NCBI GenBank assembly: GCA_028683855.1
Contig: JAQUHA010000031.1
Span: 1-41,045 of the forward strand
Direction of reading: 5' to 3'
Length of the DNA: 41,045 bases
Source of the DNA: Desulfuromonadaceae bacterium
Lineage (GTDB): Bacteria > Desulfobacterota > Desulfuromonadia > Geobacterales > Pseudopelobacteraceae
Position numbers and translations under genes: made by a program. Below are positions 16,405-28,400 of the stretch, piece by piece. Under the pieces are notes generated by a model that searched no databases, had not been told where the DNA came from, and saw only the letters and a list, made by a program, of their open reading frames with translations. Each line of letters opens with the position of its first letter. The first letter of the stretch is position 1.

Positions 16405-16483
16405 CAAAAAATCGCATTTTTTTGAATTATTGATAGGATGATTGTTTTGCTTCATTGATGTGTGCAGGGAGTGGAGGTAGTTT

Positions 16484-19400
16484 ATGCCAAATGAGACAGG
16501 TGATGAAAACGGAAAAGTAGCAGTTAAAGCAACTGACCAGGATCAAAATATTGTGCGGGCATCTATTGCTCCCGATGGGACGGTCACTGTTCCCAATGGC
16601 GAATCCGCACTTGTCTCGGTTGATATTGCCGATGTTGATCTTTTACTGACTTTTTCTGATGGAACATTTGTTGTTATACCTAATGGCGCGCTTGATGCTA
16701 TTAGCGGCGCTCCACCTAAGGTTATGTTTAATGATGGTGCAGCGTCACTTGAGACCCTTTTCAAAATGGTAGGTATAATAAACCACGCTAAATCTGGCAG
16801 CTTAAGAGTTGTAAGCGGAAACGTAGATGCACCTAAAACAGAGGAAGAGGTTGAAACAAAAAACACAGATGATGATCCTTACACATCTGACGAAGCATTT
16901 CCGGCTGATACTGTCTCTGCTCCTGCACCACTGGTGAAGGTGAGTAAGGGGAGTGTAAGCAGTAATGAAGAGAGCTTTGATCCTGTTGATCCGGTTATGT
17001 CCCCCCCAGAACCGTTGATTTCGTCATATTCATCCTCTCAAAAATCTGAAGTTCCAGTAAATATTATGGCAACGCCTGTTGTTGTACTAACTAATGACAG
17101 TGGTGTGAGCAATAGTGATAAAATTACAAATGATCCATCTCTTACTATTTCAGCTGCAGCAGATAGTATTACACGTCACTTTACCGTTGACGGTGTGGAT
17201 ACCGGCGGCAGTTATACTGCGCCAACTCTGGACGGACTGCACACTGTTGTCGTTACTGACACCGACACTATTGGTAACACAGCCAGCGGAAGTATCACTT
17301 ATACCCTTGATCGCACCATTGTTACTCCGGCTATTTCACTTGTAACTGACAGCGGTATCAGCAGCACAGACCTGCTCACTAATACTGCTGCTCTCTCATT
17401 CAGTATAGCTGCAGGTGACGTCACCAGAACATACTCCGTTGACGGAGGCACAGTCAGCAGCAGTTATATTGCCCCGGCCGCTGACGGAAACCATACAGTA
17501 ATCGTAACCGACACTGATATTGCCGGAAATGTGGCATCCGGAACTTTTACTTTCACACTCGATGAGACAATAGCATCGCCAATAGTCTCCCTTGCAATTG
17601 ATAGCGGTTTTAGCAGTAGTGACAAAATTACGAATAGTGCGGCTGCCATTGAAGTCAGTTCAGCCAACGAACCTGTAACACGTGAATACAGTTTAGATGG
17701 TGGCGCTTTCTCTCTGACATATTCTGCACCAACGGTAGATGGTAATCATACTGTTTCTGTGCGTGACACGGATCTTGCCGGTAACTCTTCAACCGGCACT
17801 CTTAGCTTTACACTTGACACTACCCCCCCTGTAGCACCGACAGTATCACTTGTGACAGATAGCGGTTCCAGCGATCTGGACAGGATAACAAACGTAAGCT
17901 CAATCAATGTAAGCGGAGTTGAGAATGGTGCAGTTATTGAATTCAGCGCCAACGGAACAGACGGGTGGAGCGGAGTTGCTCCGACACCTTCTGAGGGCTC
18001 AAATACTCTCTTTGTAAGGCAGACTGATGTAGCCGGTAACGTGAGTGCCAGTACCAGATTTGACTTTACTCTGGATCGAACCATTGCCGTTCCCACCGTC
18101 TCACTTGCCTTAGACAGCGGTTCAAGCAGCAGCGACCTGATAACGAACAGCGCCACATTGAACGTAAGTACCGCCGCTTCTGACGTTACCAGAACCTACT
18201 CCGTCGATGGCGGTGCAGCCGTTAGCAATTACATTGCTCCGACCGTCGACGGCATCCATTCAGTAGTTGTTACAGATACGGATGTTGCCGGAAACAGCTC
18301 TACCGGAAACATAACCTTTACCCTTGATCGTACAATAGCGCCCCCCACAGTTTCGCTTGCCGTTGACAGCGGTTTAAGCAGCACCGATCAGATAACAAAT
18401 AACTCTTCTCTTATTTTCAGCATGGCTGCTTCTGATGTTACCCGCACCTACTCGATTGACGGCGGCACCGCAGTAAGCAGTTATACCGCTCCGACCGCAG
18501 ACGGCATACACTCCGTTGTTGTTACCGATACTGATGTTGCAGGCAATACCGCAAGTGGCAGTATAACGTTCACCCTGGACAGAACAATCCCCACACCTGT
18601 CATATCACTTACTGTAGACAGTGGCTCAAGCAGTACGGATCAGATCACCAACAACTCTGCACTGACTTTCAGTGCCGTTGCCGGCGATGTTACACGTATG
18701 TACTCCGTCGATGGCGGTGCAGCCGTCAGCAGTTACATTGCTCCGACCGCCGACGGCATCCATTCAGTTCTGGTTACTGATACTGATGTTGCAGGAAATA
18801 CTGCAACCGGAAGCATAACATTCACCCTTGACCGTACCATTGCCACACCGACTGTCTCTCTGGTTGTAGACAGCGGATTAAATAACGGAGACCTGATAAC
18901 AAACAACGCTTCGTTGGTATTCAGTGCATTAGCCGTCGATGTCAGCCGAAGCTATTCTGTTGATGGCGGTCCTTCCGTGAGCAGTTACACCCCCCCTGGC
19001 ACTGATGGCAGCCACACAGTTGTTGTCACCGATATTGACACAGCGGGTAATACCGCAAGCGGCAGCATAACATTCACACTCGACAAGACAGCACCCTCCA
19101 CCCCTGTCTCAATTGATCTTAACACCTCATCAGACAGTGGTATAAGCGACACTGATAACTACACGTCTGACTCGACCCCGACATTTGACGTATTACTCTC
19201 TGCTGACGCTGTAGTCGGAGACATGGTTAGGCTTTATGACGGTTCTGGCGGCAGCGAAGTCGGGAGCATAATTCTTTCTGCTACAGATATCGCAGCCGGA
19301 TCTGCCTCAATAACCTCATCAAACCTTTCAGACGGCATTTACAAACTACACACGACTGTAACAGATCAAGCCGGTAACGAAAGCAACTCAGCCCTGCTGA

Positions 19401-22400
19401 ATGTTACAATTGACACTGCCTCAGCTGCCGCTCCGACGATATCGCTTGCCGTAGACAGCGGTTCAAGCAGCAGCGACAATATCACAAATGTATCAACTCT
19501 GAATGTTACTGGCACTGAAGTTAACGCCGTAGTGGAGTACAGCCTGAACGGCACAACCGGTTGGAGCACGCTTGCACCGGTTGCTACGGAAGGATCTAAC
19601 ACAATTTTTGTTCGTCAGACTGACGTAGCCGGAAACATAAGCAGCAACAACAGCCTTGTTTTTACCCTCGACACCACCGCCCCTGCCGCTCCGACTATTT
19701 CACTTGTGACCGACAGCGGTTCTAGCAACAGCGACCGGATTACCAACGATGCCACGCTTATTTCAGGTGGCATTGAGAGTGGCGCTGCAGTTGAATACAG
19801 CCTGAACGGCACAACCGGCTGGAGTTCAAGCGCCCCTGTTGTTTTGGAAGGTGTTAACACCGTATTTGTTCGTCAGACTGACGTTGCCGGTAACATCAGC
19901 AGCAGTACAAGTTTAACCTATACTCTGGACAAAACTCCGCCGGTAACACCATCGATATCACTCTCCTCTGATACAGGTCTGAGCAGCAGTGACCTCATTA
20001 CCAGAAACGCATCATTAACACTCAGTGCTGCTGCGGCAGACGTAACAAGAACATTCACCGTTGATGGTGTCTCAATCGGCGGCAGTTACACTCCACCTGT
20101 TGCAGACGGAGTTCACACCGTAACAGTTACAGACACGGATCTTGCCGGTAACTCTTCAACCGGCACTCTTAGCTTTACACTTGACACTACCCCCCCTGCA
20201 GCACCGACAGTATCACTTGTGACAGATAGCGGTTCCAGCGATCTGGACAGGATAACAAACGTAAGCTCAATCAATGTAAGCGGAGTTGAGAATGGTGCAG
20301 TTATTGAATTCAGCGCCAACGGAACAGACGGGTGGAGCGGAGTTGCTCCGACACCTTCTGAGGGCTCAAATACTCTCTTTGTAAGGCAGACTGATGTAGC
20401 CGGTAACGTGAGTGCCAGTACCAGATTTGACTTTACTCTGGATCGAACCATTGCCGTTCCCACCGTCTCACTTGCCTTAGACAGCGGTTCAAGCAGCAGC
20501 GACCTGATAACGAACAGCGCCACATTGAACGTAAGTACCGCCGCTTCTGACGTTACCAGAACCTACTCCGTCGATGGCGGTGCAGCCGTTAGCAATTACA
20601 TTGCTCCGACCGTCGACGGCATCCATTCAGTAGTTGTTACAGATACGGATGTTGCCGGAAACAGCTCTACCGGAAACATAACCTTTACCCTTGATCGTAC
20701 AATAGCGCCCCCCACAGTTTCGCTTGCCGTTGACAGCGGTTTAAGCAGCACCGATCAGATAACAAATAACTCTTCTCTTATTTTCAGCATGGCTGCTTCT
20801 GATGTTACCCGCACCTACTCGATTGACGGCGGCACCGCAGTAAGCAGTTATACCGCTCCGACCGCAGACGGCATACACTCCGTTGTTGTTACCGATACTG
20901 ATGTTGCAGGCAATACCGCAAGTGGCAGTATAACGTTCACCCTGGACAGAACAATCCCCACACCTGTCATATCACTTACTGTAGACAGTGGCTCAAGCAG
21001 TACGGATCAGATCACCAACAACTCTGCACTGACTTTCAGTGCCGTTGCCGGCGATGTTACACGTATGTACTCCGTCGATGGCGGTGCAGCCGTCAGCAGT
21101 TACATTGCTCCGACCGCCGACGGCATCCATTCAGTTCTGGTTACTGATACTGATGTTGCAGGAAATACTGCAACCGGAAGCATAACATTCACCCTTGACC
21201 GTACCATTGCCACACCGACTGTCTCTCTGGTTGTAGACAGCGGATTAAATAACGGAGACCTGATAACAAACAACGCTTCGTTGGTATTCAGTGCATTAGC
21301 CGTCGATGTCAGCCGAAGCTATTCTGTTGATGGCGGTCCTTCCGTGAGCAGTTACACCCCCCCTGGCACTGATGGCAGCCACACAGTTGTTGTCACCGAT
21401 ATTGACACAGCGGGTAATACCGCAAGCGGCAGCATAACATTCACACTCGACAAGACAGCAACTGCAGCGCCAGCAGTCTCTCTCGCCGTTGACAGCGGGG
21501 CAAGCAACAGCGATCTGATAACCAACAATGCCGCTCTGGTCATCAGCGCCGCTACCGCCGACGTTACCCGAACCTATACCGTTGATGGCGTTACCTCAAG
21601 CAGCTACACCGTTCCATTAAATGATGGCTATCATAATGTCGTTGTCACCGACACGGATATTGCCGGGAATTCATCGAGCGGCAGCATAACATTTACTCTT
21701 GATAGAACCATTGCCACACCGTCAGCAACTCTTTCAGTGGACAGCGGCACAAGCAACTCAGATCTTGTGACAAACAACGCCTCACTCACGTTCAGCGCTG
21801 TCGCGTCAGATGTTACCAGGACATACACCGTAGATGGTGTTGCCGCTGGAAGCTATGTTGCGCCGGCTGTAGACGGGATTCATACTGTCGTAATTACCGA
21901 TATGGATATAGCTGGTAACTCGGCAACCGGAAACATTACCTTTACGCTCGATAAGACCCCCCCTGCCGCTCCGACTATTTCACTTGTGACCGACAGCGGT
22001 TCTAGCAACAGCGACCGGATTACCAACGATGCCATGCTTATTTCAGGTAGCATTGAGAGTGGCGCTGCAGCTGAATACAGCCTGAACGGCACAACCGGCT
22101 GGAGTTCAAGCGCCCCTGTTGCTTTGGAAGGTGTTAACACCGTATTTGTGCGTCAGACCGACGTTGCCGGCAACGTGAGCAGCAGTACAAGTTTAACCTA
22201 TACTCTGGACAAAACTCCGCCGGTAACACCATCGATATCACTCTCCTCTGACACAGGATTGAGTAACAGCGACAATATTACCAGAAACGCATCATTAACA
22301 CTCAGTGCTGCTGCGGCAGACGTAACAAGAACATTCACCGTTGATGGCGTCTCAATCGGCGGCAGTTACACTCCACCTGCTGCAGACGGAGTTCACACCG

Positions 22401-25400
22401 TAACAGTTACAGACACAGACCTTGCCGGTAATGCTGCAGACAACAGCATCACCTTTACTCTCGATACTACCGCACCTGCGTCCCCCGCGCTGTCACTTAC
22501 CAGCGACGCAGGTCTTAACAGCAGTGACAGAATTACCAACGTCGCCGGTCTGACTCTTGGCGGTGTTGACCCTGGTGCCCTTGTTGAATACAGCATTGAC
22601 GGAATATCTGGATGGAGCGTCACCGAGCCTGCAGCAATCGAGGGAATCAATACCGTATATGCGCGTCAGACCGACGCCGCCGGCAACGTCAGCGCCAGCA
22701 GCAGTCTCACATACACTCTTGACAGGATACCACCATCTCCACCCTCCGTATCACTCCAGACCGACAGCGGCTCTAATCCGAATGACAAGATAACCAACGT
22801 ATCCCTACTAAGCGTCACCGGAGTTGAAGCCGGCGCTCTTGTCGAATACAGCTCTAGCGACACATCCGGCTGGAGTACCACGGCACCTGCAGCCACCGAG
22901 GGGGCGAACACCGTCTTTGTGCGTCAGACCGACGTTGCCGGTAACGTAAGCAGCAACACCAGCTTCTCCTTTGTCTATGACACAACAGCTGCCGCTCCGA
23001 CGATATCGCTTGCCGTAGACAGCGGTTCAAGCAGCAGCGACAATATCACAAATGTATCAACTCTGAATGTTACTGGAACTGAAGTTAACGCCGTAGTGGA
23101 GTACAGCCTGAACGGCACAACCGGTTGGAGCACACTTGCACCGGTTGCTACGGAAGGATCTAACACAATTTTTGTTCGTCAGACTGACGTAGCCGGAAAC
23201 ATAAGCAGCAACAACGATCTAACCTTCACCCTCGACACCACCGCCCCTGCCGCTCCGACTATTTCACTTGTGACCGACAGCGGTTCTAGCAACAGCGACC
23301 GGATTACCAACGATGCCATGCTTATTTCAGGTAGCATTGAGAGTGGCGCTGCAGCTGAATACAGCCTGAACGGCACAACCGGCTGGAGTTCAAGCGCCCC
23401 TGTTGCTTTGGAAGGTGTTAACACCGTATTTGTGCGTCAGACCGACGTTGCCGGCAACGTGAGCAGCAGTACAAGTTTAACCTATACTCTGGACAAAACT
23501 CCGCCGGTAACACCATCGATATCACTCTCCTCTGACACAGGATTGAGTAACAGCGACAATATTACCAGAAACGCATCATTAACACTCAGTGCTGCTGCGG
23601 CAGACGTAACAAGAACATTCACCGTTGATGGCGTCTCAATCGGCGGCAGTTACACTCCACCTGCTGCAGACGGAGTTCACACCGTAACAGTTACAGACAC
23701 AGACCTTGCCGGTAATGCTGCAGACAACAGCATCACCTTTACTCTCGATACTACCGCACCTGCGTCCCCCGCGCTGTCACTTACCAGCGACGCAGGTCTT
23801 AACAGCAGTGACAGAATTACCAACGTCGCCGGTCTGACTCTTGGCGGTGTTGACCCTGGTGCCCTTGTTGAATACAGCATTGACGGAATATCTGGATGGA
23901 GCGTCACCGAGCCTGCAGCAATCGAGGGAATCAATACCGTATATGCGCGTCAGACCGACGCCGCCGGCAACGTCAGCGCCAGCAGCAGTCTCACATACAC
24001 TCTTGACAGGATACCACCATCTCCACCCTCCGTATCACTCCAGACCGACAGCGGCTCTAATCCGAATGACAAGATAACCAACGTATCCCTACTAAGCGTC
24101 ACCGGAGTTGAAGCCGGCGCTCTTGTCGAATACAGCTCTAGCGACACATCCGGCTGGAGTACCACGGCACCTGCAGCCACCGAGGGGGCGAACACCGTCT
24201 TTGTGCGTCAGACCGACGTTGCCGGTAACGTAAGCAGCAACACCAGCTTCTCCTTTGTCTATGACACAACAGCTGCCGCTCCGACGATATCGCTTGCCGT
24301 AGACAGCGGTTCAAGCAGCAGCGACAATATCACAAATGTATCAACTCTGAATGTTACTGGAACTGAAGTTAACGCCGTAGTGGAGTACAGCCTGAACGGC
24401 ACAACCGGTTGGAGCACACTTGCACCGGTTGCTACGGAAGGATCTAACACAATTTTTGTTCGTCAGACTGACGTAGCCGGAAACATAAGCAGCAACAACG
24501 ATCTAACCTTCACCCTCGACACCACCGCCCCTGCCGCTCCGACTATTTCACTTGTGACCGACAGCGGTTCTAGCAACAGCGACCGGATTACCAACGATGC
24601 CACGCTTATTTCAGGTGGCATTGAGAGTGGCGCTGCCGTTGAATACAGCCTGAACGGCACAACCGGCTGGAGTTCAAGCGCCCCTGTTGCTTTGGAAGGT
24701 GTTAACACCGTATTTGTGCGTCAGACTGACGTTGCCGGCAACATCAGCAGCAGTACAAGTTTAACCTATACGCTGGACAAAACTCCGCCGATTCAACCAG
24801 TCGTATCTCTTACTATCGATAGCGGTTTCAGCAACAGTGATCGCATAACTAATAATGTTACCGCTCTTAATATCAGTGCTCAAACGGAGTCTGGCGTTCG
24901 TGATTATAACATTGACGGAAGTGGTTGGAGTACAACTTATACAATCCCAAACAGTGATGGTGACCATACGGTAAGTGTGCGTGATACCGATATTGCGGGT
25001 AACTCTTCAGTCGGTACTCTGGAGTTTACGCTTGATACAACTGCACCGCTAGCTCCCGTCATTCTTGGAGTATACGATGACTTTGACCCCCTACAGGGGA
25101 ACATTGCCGATGGTGGAAGTACAAACGACACCACACCGACAATATCCGGTGCTGCAGAAGCAAACAGTGTGGTCGGTATTTACGATGGAGCTGTTCTGCT
25201 TACTACAGTAACTGCTGATGGCATAGGCAACTGGTCTTATACCACTTCGACACTGGCAAATAATTCTGACCACATCTATACCGCTGTTTCAACAGATGCT
25301 GCCGGGAACTCCAGTCCGGCATCCTCAGCATATTCAATTCATGTTGAAGCCTACGTTTCCCCACCGGTTATTTCGGGAGCATTTGATGATGTTGATCCGG

Positions 25401-28400
25401 TACAGGGTAATGTTGCTAATAACGGTTATACAAACGATACAACTCCAACTCTCTCCGGAACTACAGTAGCAGGCAGCATTGTGAAGATTTATGACGGTGC
25501 TGCATTTCTATCCAACGCTACAGTTGATGGTAGTGGTAACTGGAGTTATACACCTTCGCCTCTTTCGCTTGGCACACATTCATTTACTGCTACGGCAATG
25601 GACAGCGGAGGTACTGTAAGCGCTTCTTCACCCGCCTATATTCTACGTATAGACACCAGCGCTGCTCCGCCGGTTATTACCGGGGTCTACGATGATGTCG
25701 AACCGATCCAGGGAAAGGTTCCAAATGGCGGAATTACCAATGATACAACCCCGACTATATCCGGAACAGCTGAGGGCAACAGTAGTGTAAATATTTATGA
25801 TGGCGCAAATCTGGTGACTACTGTTATTTCCGATGCAGGGGGTAACTGGGGGTATACTTTTACGCCGCTTACTCTTGGTTCCAGTCATAGCTTCACTGTA
25901 ACTGTTACGGATGTAGCAGGTAACATCAGCTCTCCATCCGCTGCATACGACATACAGGTAGAAGCATATATTTCTCCTCCGGTTATTACAGGTGCTGATG
26001 ACAATGTTGATCCACTGCAGGGGAATGTATCCAATAATGGATTCACAAATGATACAACACCCCGGCTTGTTGGAACAGCAGACGCCGGAAGTACTGTAAA
26101 TATTTATGATGCCGGTACTCTGGTTGGAACCGTAACAGCCGCCGGAGACGGGAGTTGGGGCTACACGACTTCCTTTCTGAGCGATGGGACTACGCATGCT
26201 TATACGGCTACTGCTACAAATTCGTCAGGCACTGTCAGTGAGGCTTCAGCACCGTATGTTCTAAATATAGATGTTACGGCTACGACCCCGGCTATTACCG
26301 GAATATCGGATAGTGTCATTCCTGTTGTGGGTAATGTGCCTAACGGCGGTTATACAAATGAGACTACACCAATTATTTCAGGAATTGCTGAGGCAAACAG
26401 CAGGATTGACCTGTACGACGGGGCGCTGCTTATTACTACTCTTACAGCAGATAAAAGCGGTAGCTGGAGATATACCTCTCTTGCACTGGCTAACGGTTCT
26501 GATCACAGTTATACAATAATTGCTACAGACACTGCAGGTAACATAAGTCAGCCGTCAGCCGTTTATGTAATTCATGTAGATACCGTAGCTCCTGCGGTTC
26601 CAGTTATAAACGGAGTACACGATCATGTTGATCCAGTTCAGACGGATACAGTTAACAACGGATATACAAATGATACGACCCCGACTCTTTTTGGAACTGC
26701 AGAAGCCAATAGTGTAGTAACAATCAAAGATGGTGCAGCCTTGCTGGCTGCTGTTAATGCCGATGCCACCGGCAACTGGAGCTATACAACAGATCCTCTT
26801 GCGGATGGTTCAATCCACAGTTACACCGTTACTGCTACAGATGCGGCTGGTAATTCCAGCTTTGAGTCAACAGCATTTGTGCTTAATGTTGATAATACTG
26901 CTCCCTTAAAACCGATCATAACGTCTATAAATGATAATGTAGCTCTTGTAACCGGGAATGTCGTGAATGGAGGTACAACTAACGATTCTACCCCGACACT
27001 TTCAGGTATCGCTGAGGCGAACAGCATGGTAACCCTGTATGATGGAGCAGTAACTCTTGCCTCAGTAACTGCTGATGCGACCGGAAAGTGGAGTTATACA
27101 ACTGCAGCTCTTGCCGATAATTCAGACCACAATTATTCGGTAACTGCTACAGATGCAGCCGGAAATGTCAGCATAGCTTCTGATTTGTACAGTATCCATA
27201 TAGATACAACTCCACCTCTTACGCCTCTGATAGGTGGTTTAATGGACGATACTGCTCCCATAACAGGAACTGTTACTAATGGTTACAGTAATGATATTAC
27301 TCCGACTCTGTACGGTACTGCTGAGGCAAACATAACAATAGGGATTCTGGATAATGGTTTGTCAGTTGCGTCGGTTACTTCAGATAGCAGTGGTAACTGG
27401 AGCTATACTTCATCTGCACTAATCAATGGGTCAAACCACTCCTACTCTGTTACTGCAACCGATGCCGCAGGGAATACCAGTCCAGTTTCAGCCCCCTATT
27501 CAGTTATAATTGATACAACTATTTCCACTCCGGTTATTATCGGAGCAAATGATAATGTGAATCCTCTGCAGGGAAACATCGTTAATGGCGGTAATACTAA
27601 CGATACTACACCAACACTATCCGGTACTGCCGAAGCAAACAGCAGCGTGAGTATATTTAATGCGGGCATACTGTTAGGGACAGTTACAGTTGGTAGTGGT
27701 GGCATCTGGAGCTATACAACCGTACCTCTTAATACTGGCGAAACTCATAATCTTACAGCAATTTCAACAGACCTAGCCGGTAATGTAAGTTCGGCTTCAG
27801 CACCTTACACGATAGTTGTTGATACCTACGTCCCCCCTCCGGTTATTAATTGGGCTGTTGATAATTTTGGTGCGATTCAGGATAACGTAGCAAATGGTGG
27901 TTACACTGATGATAGAACCCCCTCAATTTTGGGTACAGCCGATCCAGGCAGCACAGTAAAGCTGTACAACGGTACCACCCTTTTTGCTACAGTTTCAGCT
28001 GGCATAGATGGAAGTTGGAGTTACACTCCAACATTTTCTCTTGCTGATCCTTCCAATTTGAGTTTTACGGCTACAGCGACAAATTCTACTGGAGTGATTA
28101 GTGACCCTTCATTACCATTTATCTTGCATATTGATTCAAGCGCGATGGTGCCGGTTATAAGCTATATAAATGACGATGCACCACCGTTCCGTGGAAATGT
28201 TTACAATAACGGATATACCGATGATACAACGCCTAAAATTCAGGGTATAGCTGATGTCAATAGTACGGTAACTATTTATGACGATGGCGTTTTTCTTCAA
28301 ACTGTTACTGCCGATGCATCAGGAAGCTGGGACTATACAACTTTGCCCCTTCTTGATGGTTCAACACACACGTTTACGGTAACAGCTGTAGATGTTGCAG

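Larger units (their letters stand above)
17075..25054 (+). repeat. Type A Ig-like repeat array (31 units)
   Basis: Thirty-one units of about 258 bases by my count, each giving P-x-V-S-L-x-x-D-S-G-x-S-x-x-D-x-I-T-N ... D-x-A-G-N-x-S/A ... F-T-L-D-x-T. Unit 9 is divergent and longer (D-L-N-T-S-S-D-S-G-I-S-D-T-D-N-Y-T-S-D). Two subtypes alternate: one with Y-S-V-D-G-G and one with E-Y-S-L-N-G-T-T-G-W-S. Confidence 0.9.

Noticed and set aside
16484-17080. LapG-type retention cleavage site (dialanine motif) in the adhesin N-terminus.
   Set aside because: No TAAG/AAAG-like motif occurs in the first 195 residues. Ala-Ala-Gly strings occur only inside Ig repeats, and no LapD or LapG gene is in the window.
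17464-24708. Many antisense open frames of 60-136 codons opposite the adhesin, recurring at 1284- and 2367-base steps.
   Set aside because: They follow the repeat units exactly and have no ribosome binding sites. They are mirror frames of a biased repetitive gene.
17075-25054. Regularly spaced near-identical DNA segments that could suggest a CRISPR-like array.
   Set aside because: Units are about 258 bases, all in one open reading frame, with no short repeat/spacer alternation.
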